Positions 1-8,310 are shown, counted from the stretch's first letter. The stretch is 15,501 bases of DNA from Circinella minor (GCA_016758965.1 JAEPRB010000517.1:1-15501), one strand, 5' to 3'. Translations and numbers: made by a program. The notes: generated by a model from the sequence alone, not told the origin.

Positions 1-488
1 ATAGTAGCCCTTTTGTTTTCATCGAAAAACTTCACCAAACGATCTTTGTGTCTATCATCTAATTGGCTTACTGGACGAGAGGGAACTAGATTTGTCAACT
101 TGTAAGGCACATATTCTTCAGGGTTCTACTGATATTTTTGCTTCCATTTTCGTGCAGTATGTGGGTTGACATTTGCAGCCTCTGCAGCTTGCTTATTCTT
201 CATGCCTTTTTCGAAAACAAAATAAAGATACAACAATCTATCTTTTTCAGTATAAACATTATACTCGGTATCTCTTTCTTTTTTAACTGATGCTTCCTTC
301 ATCCTAACATCAGGAACTTCAATCTCATGTAATTCTGAATACGTATTGTTTTTAACAAGCTTCTTGAGATCGGTTATTTTCTTTAAGCAGAAAGAAGGGG
401 ATTCGTCGTATGCAGTCGCTTCATTACCCTTATCATAAAAAATGTTACCTCTTCCATCTTCAGAATAAAAAGTTATGTTAGAATCCAT
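1..488 (-). pseudogene. Tc1-like transposase N-terminal part, interrupted by in-frame TAG
   Basis: The reading frame starts with ATG at 488-486 and runs 120 codons to a TAG at 128-126. The same frame is open again after the TAG to the window edge (about 41 codons, with NPEEYVPYK and RPVSQLDDRHKDRLVKFF). Residues ~82-120 form a homeodomain-like helix-turn-helix (EKGMKNKQAAEAANVNPHTA, then RKWKQKY) that would bind the element ends. The part after the TAG looks like the second DNA-binding helix bundle found in Tc1-like transposases. No splice donor is visible near the TAG, so a one-base nonsense change in an old copy is the simplest reading. The catalytic DDE/D region would lie beyond the window. 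Family assignment rests on recognition of the domain pattern, not on a search. Confidence 0.6.
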
Positions 489-550
489 TTTGAGTTAATT
501 GAGTAAAAAGCTATGATGAGAAGTTGACACGATCAATTTATTTTAAGGGG

Positions 551-684
551 TGACCAATTGGTTTTCAGAAAAGTGATCAATTGATTTTCAGAAAAGTGAC
601 CAATTGGTTTACAGAAAAGTGACCAATTGGCGTTCAGAAAAGTGACCAATTTTTTTGGTAAAGTGACCAATTGACGCTAGAAAT
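551..684. repeat. Six-copy 23-bp tandem array with CCAATTGG palindromes
   Basis: Units begin with TGACCAATTG at 551, 574 (TGATCAATTG), 597, 620, 643 and 664. The first four are exactly 23 bp and the last two 21 bp. Each carries a CCAATTGG-type palindrome (TCAATTGA in unit 2) followed by TTTCAGAAAAG. The array lies between the transposase start and the presumed element end, which fits multiple transposase-binding sites on one DNA face (23 bp is about two helical turns). The function is inferred. Confidence 0.75.
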
Positions 685-688
685 ACAG

Positions 689-925
689 TAATTACTACTA
701 CACCACTTTATCCGTCTTTATTTGTTTTCTCTTTACTCTTTATATATTTTCTTAACCATAAACATCATTCCCTCAAATAAATCTTATTCTTAATATGTTT
801 CATAAGGTAAGTCTTTATAAAATTATATTTTTGTATAGCAAAACCGAAATATTTTTAACTGGATAGGTAAAAAGAAGAAATATATCTTTGTCTCATATCC
901 TCGAATGAAGCTTTGAGCATGTATA
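689..925. other. AT-rich stretch with possible mini-exons
   Basis: No supported gene. A good donor (ATAAG|GTAAGT near 806) and acceptor (TTTTTGTATAG ending near 838) frame a ~33-bp gap, which is short for a fungal intron. These could be relics of leader exons of the Tnp2-like gene downstream, but nothing else supports that. Confidence 0.25.
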
Positions 926-1065
926 CGAGCGGGGGTTTGGGGGCTTGCCCCCAATGTGGGGGGTCAAGGGGGGTAAAACCCCCCTTGCGACGTGGACCTG
1001 TTGAATGACACGAAGCGAAGCAAAGTGGTTCATTCAGTCGAGCGAAGCGAGACAGGGACCGCTAG
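926..1065 (+). mobile_element. GC-rich multi-hairpin block, Helitron-like 3' terminus
   Basis: An isolated GC-rich patch in AT-rich DNA. It holds a perfect 8-bp stem with 2-nt loop (937-954, TTGGGGGC/GCCCCCAA), a perfect 10-bp stem with AAA loop (965-987, CAAGGGGGGT/ACCCCCCTTG), a TGAATGA/TCATTCA stem (1002-1036) and a last hairpin GTC..GAC (1037-1053). The last hairpin is followed after 8 nt by CTAG then T (1062-1066). A hairpin a few bases before CTRR, with insertion next to T, is the hallmark of Helitron 3' ends. The heptamer GCGAAGC, known to form a very stable DNA mini-hairpin, occurs at 1015-1021 and 1042-1048. No Rep/helicase gene and no 5' end are seen, so this is a non-autonomous or truncated copy at best. 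Confidence 0.45.
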
Positions 1066-1312
1066 TATAATCTATAAAGTTTCAAATCTATTGCAAGTAC
1101 ATTTATAAATAAAAATAAATTTTATATATTCAGATTGTAAGATTTGATAATTTTTTTTTTCTTTTAAAAAATTAAATAAAAAAAGCATGTCGTAAGTTTT
1201 TAAAACAACTTACAACATTAGAAATAAGAATAATAAAAGAAAATATTAATAAAAACTAATTTATGATTAATTTTATTTATAATAATAAAAAATGATATCT
1301 AACATTTCTCAG
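1066..1312. other. AT-rich intron remnant upstream of Tnp2-like exon
   Basis: No coding potential. It ends in a convincing 3' splice region: branch-like CTAAC at ~1299 and TTTCTCAG ending at 1312. The sequence is therefore probably the end of an intron whose 5' exon has been lost or displaced by the GC-rich insertion at 926-1065. Confidence 0.4.
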
Positions 1313-3007
1313 AAGTTGATATATCATTCAGGCCATAATTCAACTTATAGTTGTCGACAATGTCATATCAAGAGTGTATCATCTATCAGCCCAACTGGTA
1401 GAGGAAATGGACGTTATTATACTGGGACTGTGAATATGCCTCAAGAAAGAAGCAATGATGAATTTAAATATGGAAATCAAGTAAGGGCTATTATGGTTAA
1501 ATGTTTTGAGTTTTGAGTGCCATCTTATGGACTAATATCTTATTCTTCCAATATAGGAATTTGGTATTGCAAAAGCAACTGAGTTTGCTAAGCTGAAGTC
1601 ATTCCATGGATCTTCTTTTTTTGGGTTGGATGAGATGCATTTGATAGGTGCAAATGTGACAAAGAAGTTGTGGAGCATGATTTCTGGTGATTTCGAAACT
1701 GATGTCAATACCACTATTCGATTGCCAAAGCAAAAGTGTTTAAAAATTGGGAGTGTTCTTGTTGAATCGGGGAGAACTATTCCATTGTCAATATTCAAAG
1801 GAAGCTTTAGAGGTATATATTATTATCAAGTAAAAAGAAAAAAAGAAAATATACATTAATTAGGAGTTGATGTTGATTTACCTTCTATCAATAGACGTGT
1901 CTCGAAAAGCAGGTCTCATGCACTCTATTGACTGGATAATGTTCTTGCAAATTGTGGTGCCAACTTTGGTATTCGAAATTTGGTGGATATCTATATAGCC
2001 AACAGTGAACAAGTTCAAGCCTTGATGTCACTTGTGATCAGATGTACGTTAGCGCTTCTGTGGGAAACCGATGATGATGACATAGCTAATATTGAAGAGT
2101 AAGTACTATACTGATTAAAGTTATATATGTATTCATCATTTACTTAAAAAAATGGATGTGTTTTGATAGGAACCTACATGTCTGGCATCTCCACATGATG
2201 AACAATGTCGATGAAAATATGTACACTGTCAACTTCCACTACTTGCGCCATATACATACAATCTGCTCAAAGTTAGGTCCTCTCAGAGTATATAGTACAC
2301 AATCAGCCGAACGCGCAATCGGTATGTTGTAAATTATGTTGATCTTAAATTAAGATTATAATGAGCTTATACATTTTATATAAACTGTAGGATTCTTTAA
2401 ACGCCATATCAAACAGCACGTGCTTCCTGGTGCCAACGCTGCCAATATTATCAAGCGTCAATTGCTGTTGCGTACCTTTGAACGCATATATGGTGAAGAA
2501 GAAGAAGTACTCGATGATGCTGAAGAACCGGAAAACTTTTATGTTATTCAACCTACTGTTATTGACAATTTTGAAAATGATATCGATGAAGAGTTTGATA
2601 GTGGTAATGAAAGCGAGGAGGGTGCAGAAAGTGACAACGGCGACAGCAGTGACAAAGAAGGCAGCGAAGGTGACGAAGAAGATGACGAATCTCCTAGTAT
2701 CGACCAAGTTGAACTTTGGGATTTTCAATTCTTAACCCTTGATGCATATTCCAAATATAACCTTGAAAGATATGTCATAAAGTATTGGCATAATTATTTC
2801 CCTGACAACCGCGTTAGGCGTAGCACCTTGGATCAAAATATTCGAGTTGGTGAACGTTCACTGGACAACAAGGTGTTACCGTTTGAAGTCCAATTCCGCC
2901 TAACTTTAAATTGGGCGACCAAAAATTTCGTCCAACCTCCAATTGGACTTTGGGCTGCCCAACTCCCAATTAATAATTATTTTATTATTTTATGCAAATA
3001 TCAATAA
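1313..3007 (+). pseudogene. Tnp2/CACTA-type transposase, 5'-truncated and frameshifted
   Basis: Five exons join with matching phases: 1313-1480, 1557-1812, 1895-2098, 2170-2321 and 2391-3007. All four introns are GT-AG (76, 82, 71 and 69 bp). The first visible exon carries a zinc-ribbon-like HNSTYSCRQCHIKS. The next has FHGSSFFGLDEMHLIG, the FGLDE block I associate with Tnp2-like transposases of Mucorales, and later exons have HSIDWIMFLQIVVPTL, IRCTLALLWE and VYSTQSAERAIG. An acidic stretch (about 2560-2700, rich in D/E/S/G) precedes a C-terminal region ending at TAA 3005-3007. It is broken twice. The N-terminal several hundred residues are missing, and exon 3 needs a one-base shift around 1978-1983 (frame to VPTLVFEI, then another frame from VDIYIANSEQ). 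An ATG at 1292 is in frame but probably intronic. Such proteins cut and join CACTA-element ends in the nucleus. Confidence 0.65.
2878..2975. repeat. Imperfect inverted-repeat patch in the 3' end of the Tnp2-like pseudogene
   Basis: The end of the Tnp2-like frame departs from the expected family sequence. It contains imperfect palindromes such as TTGGGCGA ... TCGTCCAA (one mismatch) and several TTGGGC/GCCCAA words. This could be a small inserted repeat that now supplies the last ~30 codons. It is not a firm boundary call. Confidence 0.25.
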
Positions 3008-3443
3008 TGAATTATACTATATTTGATACAAGAAAAAAATATATAGTTTCTCTTCTATTTAAAAGCTATGTTTCATCTATTTAATCTTATTTAATGTATG
3101 TAAATTCTAAATTTTACATATATAGTTCATCATTTTGAATATAAATTACTATTATAAAAAAGCAAATGATTACTTCAAACAAATTATAAATGCTGAGCAA
3201 AATTGGCATTATATATTTTAGCTGTATAGGCAATAATAAAAGTAATAATAATAATTAGCATAGGTAATCAAGTTTTATATGAGAAAGAGGAACAACATAA
3301 TAACATAAAAAAAAGGAACATAAAAGAGAGTTTTGTAAGTTAAAAATAAACAGCATAATGAAAAAAAAATAAAGCATAAAAAGAAAGAAATTAAGAGAAT
3401 AATAAAATACATAATATAAAAGTTATTAAAACAAAGTAAATTG
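3008..3443. other. AT-rich gene-free stretch
   Basis: Low-complexity A/T sequence with long A-runs and repeated ATAAT words. Reading frames here are chance. No hairpin terminator, repeat boundary or coding exon could be supported. Confidence 0.5.
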
Positions 3444-3686
3444 CTAATTTTCTTGCCTACTGCTCCATGCAGCATGTGTGTTGTTACATTCACGAAATCG
3501 ATGGCAACTCTTTGTGCATGGAAGATTATTCTTTTTGCACTTGTACCGATTGTTTTCGCAACCTGTTGTACATCCACATGTTGGGCGATATAGTGATTTC
3601 GATTTTCCTAGCGTTTCCTCTGCCGCTTTTTTCATAGTGATATAACTTCTTGTTGGGACAGTGTAGCCAGTGTGGATGTTTTTATA
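3444..3686 (-). CDS. Cys-rich CXC-like C-terminal exon, unidentified protein
   Basis: The frame is open from an upstream TAA (3689-3687) to TAG at 3446-3444. A Met at 3635 gives 63 residues, but the frame reads sensibly upstream of it (HTGYTVPTRSYIT), so this is more likely a 3' exon than a full gene. The core pattern is C-x-C-x3-C-x6-C-x6-C-x3-C-x5-C, in CGCTTGCENN, RYKCKKNNLPC and TKSCHRFREC. This resembles the zinc-binding CXC (tesmin/TSO1-type) motif, which also occurs in proteins of some mobile elements. One expected Cys appears replaced by Tyr in RYKC. It would bind Zn and probably nucleic acid. It lies just outside the candidate inverted repeat at 3774, which may have cut off its 5' exons. 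No start or parent protein could be identified. Confidence 0.45.
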   Translation of the reverse strand, partial: YKNIHTGYTVPTRSYITMKKAAEETLGKSKSLYRPTCGCTTGCENNRYKCKKNNLPCTKSCHRFRECNNTHAAWSSRQEN

Positions 3687-3809
3687 TTAGATTTATAAGT
3701 AGATATATTTATTCAGCTACAACAGATGCTTATGTATTTTTATAGTGAGCTCCAGTAATATTATGGTATAATTATCAGAAAAACTGCCCACTATATCATT
3801 TTTTACTAT

Positions 3810-3836
3810 GGAGGGCCGTGGAGGGCCGTGGAGGGC
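3810..3836. repeat. GGAGGGCCGT short tandem repeat
   Basis: A 10-bp unit is repeated 2.7 times just inside the left candidate inverted repeat. It is GC-rich in an AT-rich setting. No function can be read. Confidence 0.7.
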
Positions 3837-3951
3837 ACCAAAGGCCTGACACAGCTAACCCCCCTTCATACGGTACCAAAGAATTTGGTTCCTTTCAATG
3901 GCTCCAAAATTCTATAAGAAGCCAAAAAGAGAATGGACACTCCATTGGGCA

Positions 3952-4134
3952 CGATCATTGACACTTAAAATATCCATTTGCCTTTTGATCCGATCAGTAA
4001 GCAACGATTGTTCGATCATTGACACTTAAAATGTACATTTGCCTTTTGATCCAATCAGTAAGAAAAGATTGTTCATTCACCTGCACTTAAAATATCAGTT
4101 TGCCTTTTGATCCGATCAGTAAGCAAGGATCACT
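3952..4134. repeat. Three-copy 61-bp tandem repeat
   Basis: Units start at 3952, 4013 and 4074 with exact 61-bp spacing. All three share GCACTTAAAAT or GACACTTAAAAT, then TTTGCCTTTTGATCC and ATCAGTAAG. Unit 3 is the most diverged at its start. Each contains the small direct/inverted word GATCCGATC (GATCCAATC in unit 2). The array lies near the end of the candidate element and is typical of subterminal repeats, but could also be a local duplication. Confidence 0.8.
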
Positions 4135-4288
4135 CATTCATTGATACGTAACATATAATAAAGTTTGTACTGGTTTGTTTACTCATGTGATCATTCAAAT
4201 ATGATTTAATCTTTATTTTTCAAAAAGAAATAATACAAAAATTACTATACTACTAACTACTTGTAATAAAACTATATAATAAAAACTA

Positions 4289-4640
4289 CTACTTTTCATC
4301 ATCGTCATTATTCTTTGACAAGGGTGTGAGAGAAAAATGCAAATCAACCATTACTTCAACCATTGATTGTCTTTCTGATCTTACACCATCAAACACTAAC
4401 GTAGTAGTGAAAATGTGATCATTTATGCCAAATGACGAAGCAGAGGCTAGTAGTATCGGATTTGGTTTCAATAATTTTTTTGGTTCAATCTGAGTAAATG
4501 GGAAAACCTTGACTGATTACGTACTGGTTTATCCTTACAATAGGAGAGTTTGGTAATACCATAAAACATCCTTGTTTGAAAAAACATTTTTTGATTAAAG
4601 TAATTATTATACCAAACTATACCTTTAATTTTCTAACAAA
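4289..4640 (-). pseudogene. Unidentified minus-strand gene relic, two candidate exons
   Basis: The minus strand can be read as an exon 4640-4539 (ITLIKKCFFKQGCFMVLPNS), a 49-bp GT-AG intron (4538-4490, GTAAGG to ACTCAG), and an exon 4489-4289 ending in TAA. The second exon gives LLKPNPILLASASSFGINDH followed by IFTTTLVFDGVRSERQ and VEVMVDLHFSLTPLSKNN. The two join in phase 0, and the composition looks protein-like. I do not recognise the family, and the 5' part is missing or degraded. A possible upstream piece is the ATG at 5069 (MANSYEHRNQKR, then TAG, then LHPDEEDDVSFGIHIHNQ), which also carries an in-frame stop. It is probably a dead gene inside the candidate element. Confidence 0.3.
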
Positions 4641-5408
4641 GTTGCATAGATTTTCTATTAGCCTTCTTTTTTCAATGTTAATTTCGGTTCTAGGATGATT
4701 TGATAATCATTGAATATCTTTATTTGTTGATGAAGAACTAGACGGAGAAAAACAACACTCATTATTCAGTTGAAAATATATTTCTTAACTAGACGTTACA
4801 TTGGCATCTAATAACACTATAGATGTATAGATACATGATTAATGTCAATGTTAATCTTCAACACTTGTTTTATTACGTATTCATAAAAATAATATCGCCT
4901 CTACCTTTTTTTTTGCAGTAACTGTGCTATTCTGCCGAACTTGTAGATATTATATAGCTTGCTTTTTTTTATGTCTCTGGTTATGTATATGTATTCCAAA
5001 AGATACATCGTCTTCCTCATCTGGGTGCAACTAGCGTTTCTGGTTTCTATGTTCATAACTATTAGCCATGATAAAAAAAGAATCAAAAAATAAATGGAAC
5101 AAAGAAAGGATTTATTGAAAAGCTCAATTATTTTTTGTTTTGTAATCATCCCACTTCCGATGCTGCATATTTGTTATGACCTGAAAATGAATTTACGCCT
5201 GTTACATTTGCATTTTTATTACTACCTCATAGTAACACATGTTTTCTTTTGGTTGATTATTTTGTTTTATTTAGGAGGTTCGGCATCAGGAGATAAATTT
5301 GGATTGCAGGTAAAGCTATCAATGACCAAACAGTATGTATCCATCCACTTTTTTGTTCTCGCTTTTACTTTAAAAAATTGATTACGTATACATAAAAAAA
5401 TATAGCTC
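4641..5408. other. AT-rich stretch, mostly without features
   Basis: Apart from the 5069 ATG relic described with the minus-strand gene, only scattered splice-like signals are visible. One example is a 35-bp segment between TTTTATTTAG and GTAAAG near 5275-5310. A hydrophobic plus-strand frame at 5094-5381 reflects T-rich composition and is not supported as a gene. Confidence 0.4.
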
Positions 5409-5592
5409 AGTAATTTTTAAGTAGAAGAGAGTACTCTTTTTTGTTTTCATTGACATCTATAAGAAAGTGCGATCTTTTGTCCCGATTTTATATCACACGC
5501 GCAGCTATCATCTTTAGGGTTAGTGTTTGTGATGATGTTTATGTAAATAAACAAAACAAAAGAAAGGTACTCTCTTCTACTTGAAATTTACT
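5409..5592. repeat. 184-bp inverted-repeat element (MITE-like)
   Basis: The left arm starts AGTAATTTTTAAGTAGAAGA at 5409. The right arm ends at 5592 and, read on the minus strand, starts AGTAAATTTCAAGTAGAAGA. The core AAGTAGAAGAGAGTAC is identical in both arms, and similarity continues into TTTGTTTT on each side, so the arms span ~45 bp around a ~90-bp centre. There is no coding capacity and no obvious target duplication. A miniature inverted-repeat transposable element is the likely reading. Confidence 0.6.
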
Positions 5593-6240
5593 TCACGGTA
5601 TTTTTTTTTTCATGGTAAATTTTTCAAAGTCAACTAAGAACAAGTGGATGCAGAATATATATGTATACCACATTTTCCAAAGAAAAACTACATCAGGTGG
5701 AAGAAGAGCGCATACGTAATAAGTAGGTTTACTCTTGAATTTTTTCGTGCTATCCACGTTATATTTACTGATAGTTTTCTATCAGTGACTTTTTATTTTC
5801 AGATATTTTTGAACAAAATATACTATTCATATATTTGTCTATCTTATTAAAGCGATGTCTTTTCTCGCTTCAACTATCAATTATTATTATTATTATTATA
5901 AATAGTCTTTCATCAAATTAGATAATAACTGTTCTGCTTTTTAAGATGCTCAAAGCATTAATCTTAGGTCTTTTAGCGTTTTGAGTACGTAAAAAAGAAC
6001 GCGTTTATATGATAAAAAAATATTATATATAAATTATAAAGTAAGAATAATTGATTCCTTTTTAGTCAAAGAAAGATGTCAATTAAAATTGATGCCACTT
6101 GATGGATGTGAAATGCAAAAATGGCAATAACTGGTGTGTTTGGCTATTGTATCCCATTCAGGGCAATCATGACAAATTGTGCCCCTGGTTGGCATCAAAT
6201 GGAACTACATGGCTCAAATGGCTTGGGAAGCCAAACTCCG
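5593..6240. other. AT-rich stretch with small hairpins, no gene
   Basis: It contains a short AAGCGA/TCGCTT hairpin near 5850-5870 and a perfect TGGCTT-GGG-AAGCCA hairpin at 6219-6233, next to the right candidate inverted repeat. The 6110-6240 part is relatively GC-rich, with repeated TGGCATCAA/TGGCTCAAATGG words. No coding exon is supported. Confidence 0.4.
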
Positions 6241-6489
6241 GTGGGCAGTTTTTGTGATGACTATTACAACGTAATTATTTATTAAGATAACTCAAGTTCT
6301 TTTGAGATAATATATGTTAAGCGATAATGATTTTAATATAATTAAATCTAGTACAGAGATATTATGTCTGTATGTATTGAGTCTTTATAATGTGAATTCA
6401 GTTGTTATTAAATTCAAATACTACTTTAATACATAGTCAACAAATAAATATATAAAATAATAAAATAAGGATTTTAAGATAATCTCTTA

Positions 6490-6497
6490 GTTAAAAT
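6490..6497. repeat. Target-site duplication, left of outer Merlin-like element
   Basis: GTTAAAAT here corresponds to GTTTAAAT at 15233-15240 (7 of 8 identical), directly outside the GG...CC ends of the element. An 8-bp duplication is the normal size for Merlin/IS1595-type transposons. Confidence 0.65.
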
Positions 6498-6706
6498 GGA
6501 TCATGGTAGATATAGGTACTCCCCCTCTAGCGCTTCTAAAAATGGAGATATGGAGTTCCAAAATAGTTCATTAAGAAGCCACGCATCGAAAGTTATATGT
6601 GCATTAATTTTCATCTAATTACAATTATTGGCTGCTGAGATATAAACGTTTAAAATGAGGCGGTAGCATTTTTCAGATTGTTCAAAAAATTCAAAAAAAA
6701 AATTCA
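6498..6706 (+). repeat. Left ~210-bp terminal inverted repeat of outer Merlin-like element
   Basis: It matches 15024-15232 on the opposite strand along its whole length. Shared blocks include ATGGTAGATATAGGTAC, CTCTAGCGCTTCTA, AGCCACGCATCGAAAG and ATTGGCTGCTGAGATATAAA. The inner end is a run of A-tracts separated by TTC. Unusually long repeats for a Merlin element suggest several internal transposase-binding sites. Confidence 0.85.
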
Positions 6707-6940
6707 AAAAAAAGATTCAAAGTTTTATTTATTAGTAGTACACATGAGCATTATTAACTTTCTATGTAGTTTAACTGTCATATAAATCTTTTATTATAAT
6801 TGATTTATTTAGTGAATAGTTTTAGAAGCAGAAGTATCAAAGAAAATGAAATAAGAAGAAATACTAAAAAAAGGAAACAATATGGATAGAGAAAAAAACA
6901 TATTTATGGAAAAAAAGGTCTAACAAGATATCGAGTATAT

Positions 6941-8307
6941 CTACTCAATATGTCTTTGAGTACGAGGTAGTAAATATTCACTATTTTAAAATATAGTTAA
7001 TAATTATATAATAAAGAAAAATTAGTAATAAATTAGTGATAACTCAATATAAAAGAGTATAGTTTACCTATTATTAGAATCTGATTCTGGCTCAGATTCA
7101 GAGCTAAATGAATCAGAATCTGAATCAATATGATCTAGTAAACCATCACCTGTATGATCTGCTAAATCTACAAAAACAAAATCATCTTGATTTTGATATC
7201 TGGAGTAGTCACCTGGAGCACGAGTTGGTAAATTAATAGTAATTTCTTCTGTTATAGTAGAGTTATCAATACTACTACTAATATCAAATTGAGTATCCCA
7301 TAAACCTTGTAGTAATCCTTGCCAATGCTGATTATAATGCTTACGGCGCCATAAAAATTCCAAGAGTTTCCATGGACAAGCACCTACTGTTTGGTGACGG
7401 CGATCAACTGAACGCTTTACAGCAGTCCAGAAGCCTAGCCAAAAAATTTAAATAAGATATATTAACATGCATAATTATATAATAGATATTTTACAAGTAA
7501 AAGCAGAATAAAAGTATTATATACCTTCAATCATATTTGAGTTATATAATGTATTACCATTATTATGGCCTTGACTATAATTTATAGTTGCAAACCCCAT
7601 ACTATGGTTAACTGCATAATGATCATAACCAAGACTTCTTAATCTCATATATGGTGCATGACAATCAGATACAATTTTAGTACCAGGAACAACATGATTT
7701 TGAATTAATGGTATTAAAGTATCTGCAGTACGGTTAGGTACAATACATAAAAATGCCTTGCCAGCTCTACCATTCTTCTTTTCCACCATACTAAATACCC
7801 AAACACCTAAGACAGGATGTCCATGGTGATGTTTATTTTTACCAAATTTACTCTCATCAATTTGAACTTCATCTACATCAGGACCACCTTATAATTTTTT
7901 AAAGAAAATAAAGTATTAATAAATAGAAAATATTATTAAAAGTAAAAAAGTAAGTTTTATCATTACCTAATAGAAGATCTTCATCTGTTATATCATTATC
8001 CATTACTTGATAAATGTCATAAATAATTTGAGCAATAGTATGACGCTCTAACCCAGCTTGTCTAGTTAATGAGAAAGATGTGTTTTGTGCAATAAAGCCA
8101 TAAATAGACCAAAGTATCTTATGTAAATCAGCCTTCCTATTATAAAAATAGGACCCGTGTATGACTGATTTTGTAGACCTTCCACAGCAACTATTAGTGC
8201 AGCGACATCTTGGATATTTCTTACTTTGCGGCCATGTTATATGCATTTGTGTACCATTTCGATTACATAACATAGGGTCACTAAAAATATTATGATTTAC
8301 TAAGAAC
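6941..8307 (-). CDS. Merlin/ISXO2-like DDE transposase, outer copy (exons 2-5)
   Basis: Exons on the minus strand are 8307-7967, 7887-7525, 7434-7068 and 6980-6941 (TAG stop). Exon 1 lies at 14955-14894, beyond the nested CACTA element. The spliced frame is 390 residues with no stops, and exon sizes and phases match the inner copy (exon 2 is 341 bp in both). A Cys cluster near the N-terminus (PMLC, then RCRCTNSCC) suggests a zinc ribbon for end binding. The catalytic triad is D145 (VQIDESKFG), D209 (VSDCHAPY) and E255 (NMIEG). The ISXO2-type motifs KNGRAGKAF and VNHSMGFA are present. An acidic Ser/Asp tail follows (DSDSDSFSSESEPESDSNNR), then a short basic end. It acts in the nucleus, cutting and pasting the element. 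Introns are 79, 90 and 87 bp. The CACTA insertion in intron 1 probably silences it. Confidence 0.85.
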
Positions 8308-8310
8308 CTA
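8308..8310. repeat. CTA target-site duplication, left of CACTA element
   Basis: This CTA equals 14738-14740 across the element. A 3-bp duplication is diagnostic of CACTA (En/Spm) transposons. On the minus strand it is TAG, the 3' splice acceptor of transposase intron 1. Confidence 0.8.

Larger units (their letters stand above)
1..688 (-). mobile_element. Tc1/mariner-like DNA transposon, 5' part only
   Basis: This is the 5' end of a transposon running off the left edge of the window. It contains a broken helix-turn-helix transposase start (1-488) and, upstream of it, a 23-bp-period repeat array (551-684) placed where transposase-binding subterminal repeats would lie. A possible outer boundary is the TA at 689-690 next to CTGTATTTCTAGCG read on the minus strand, because Tc1/mariner elements insert at TA. 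The opposite end is outside the window, so neither the inverted repeat nor the boundary can be confirmed. Confidence 0.5.
3774..6258. mobile_element. Candidate degenerate DNA element with 18-bp terminal inverted repeats
   Basis: ATCAGAAAAACTGCCCAC at 3774-3791 is matched in inverted orientation by GTGGGCAGTTTTTGTGAT at 6241-6258 (17/18). The interval is 2485 bp. Both termini adjoin GC-richer, repeat-bearing stretches (3808-4140 on the left, 6110-6240 on the right) that stand out from the AT-rich interior. No clear target duplication was found, and no transposase is recognisable inside. This could be a MULE- or hAT-like relic, or a chance pairing of two repeat copies. Confidence 0.35.

Noticed and set aside
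126..128. TAG reassigned as a sense codon
   Set aside because: The outer transposase and the 224-aa gene both end at TAG exactly where their relatives or families end, so TAG acts as a stop here.
551..684. CRISPR-like regular repeat array
   Set aside because: The 23-bp units abut with no unique spacers, in a fungal transposon end; the same applies to 8438-8690.
2345..2728. 127-codon minus-strand frame
   Set aside because: It is antisense to the acidic (GAA/GAT-rich) exon of the Tnp2-like pseudogene and merely mirrors its composition.
3275..3577. 100-codon minus-strand frame
   Set aside because: Half is A/T low-complexity and the rest overlaps the CXC-like frame in a different reading frame.
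4905..4922. TTTTTTTTTGCAGT as another CACTA right end
   Set aside because: It lacks the final TG, the preceding TGATACCCC and any matching left end; T-runs before GCAG are expected by chance here.
5094..5381. 95-codon hydrophobic frame resembling a membrane protein
   Set aside because: T-rich DNA yields such frames by chance; it contains a good acceptor and donor internally and no family features.
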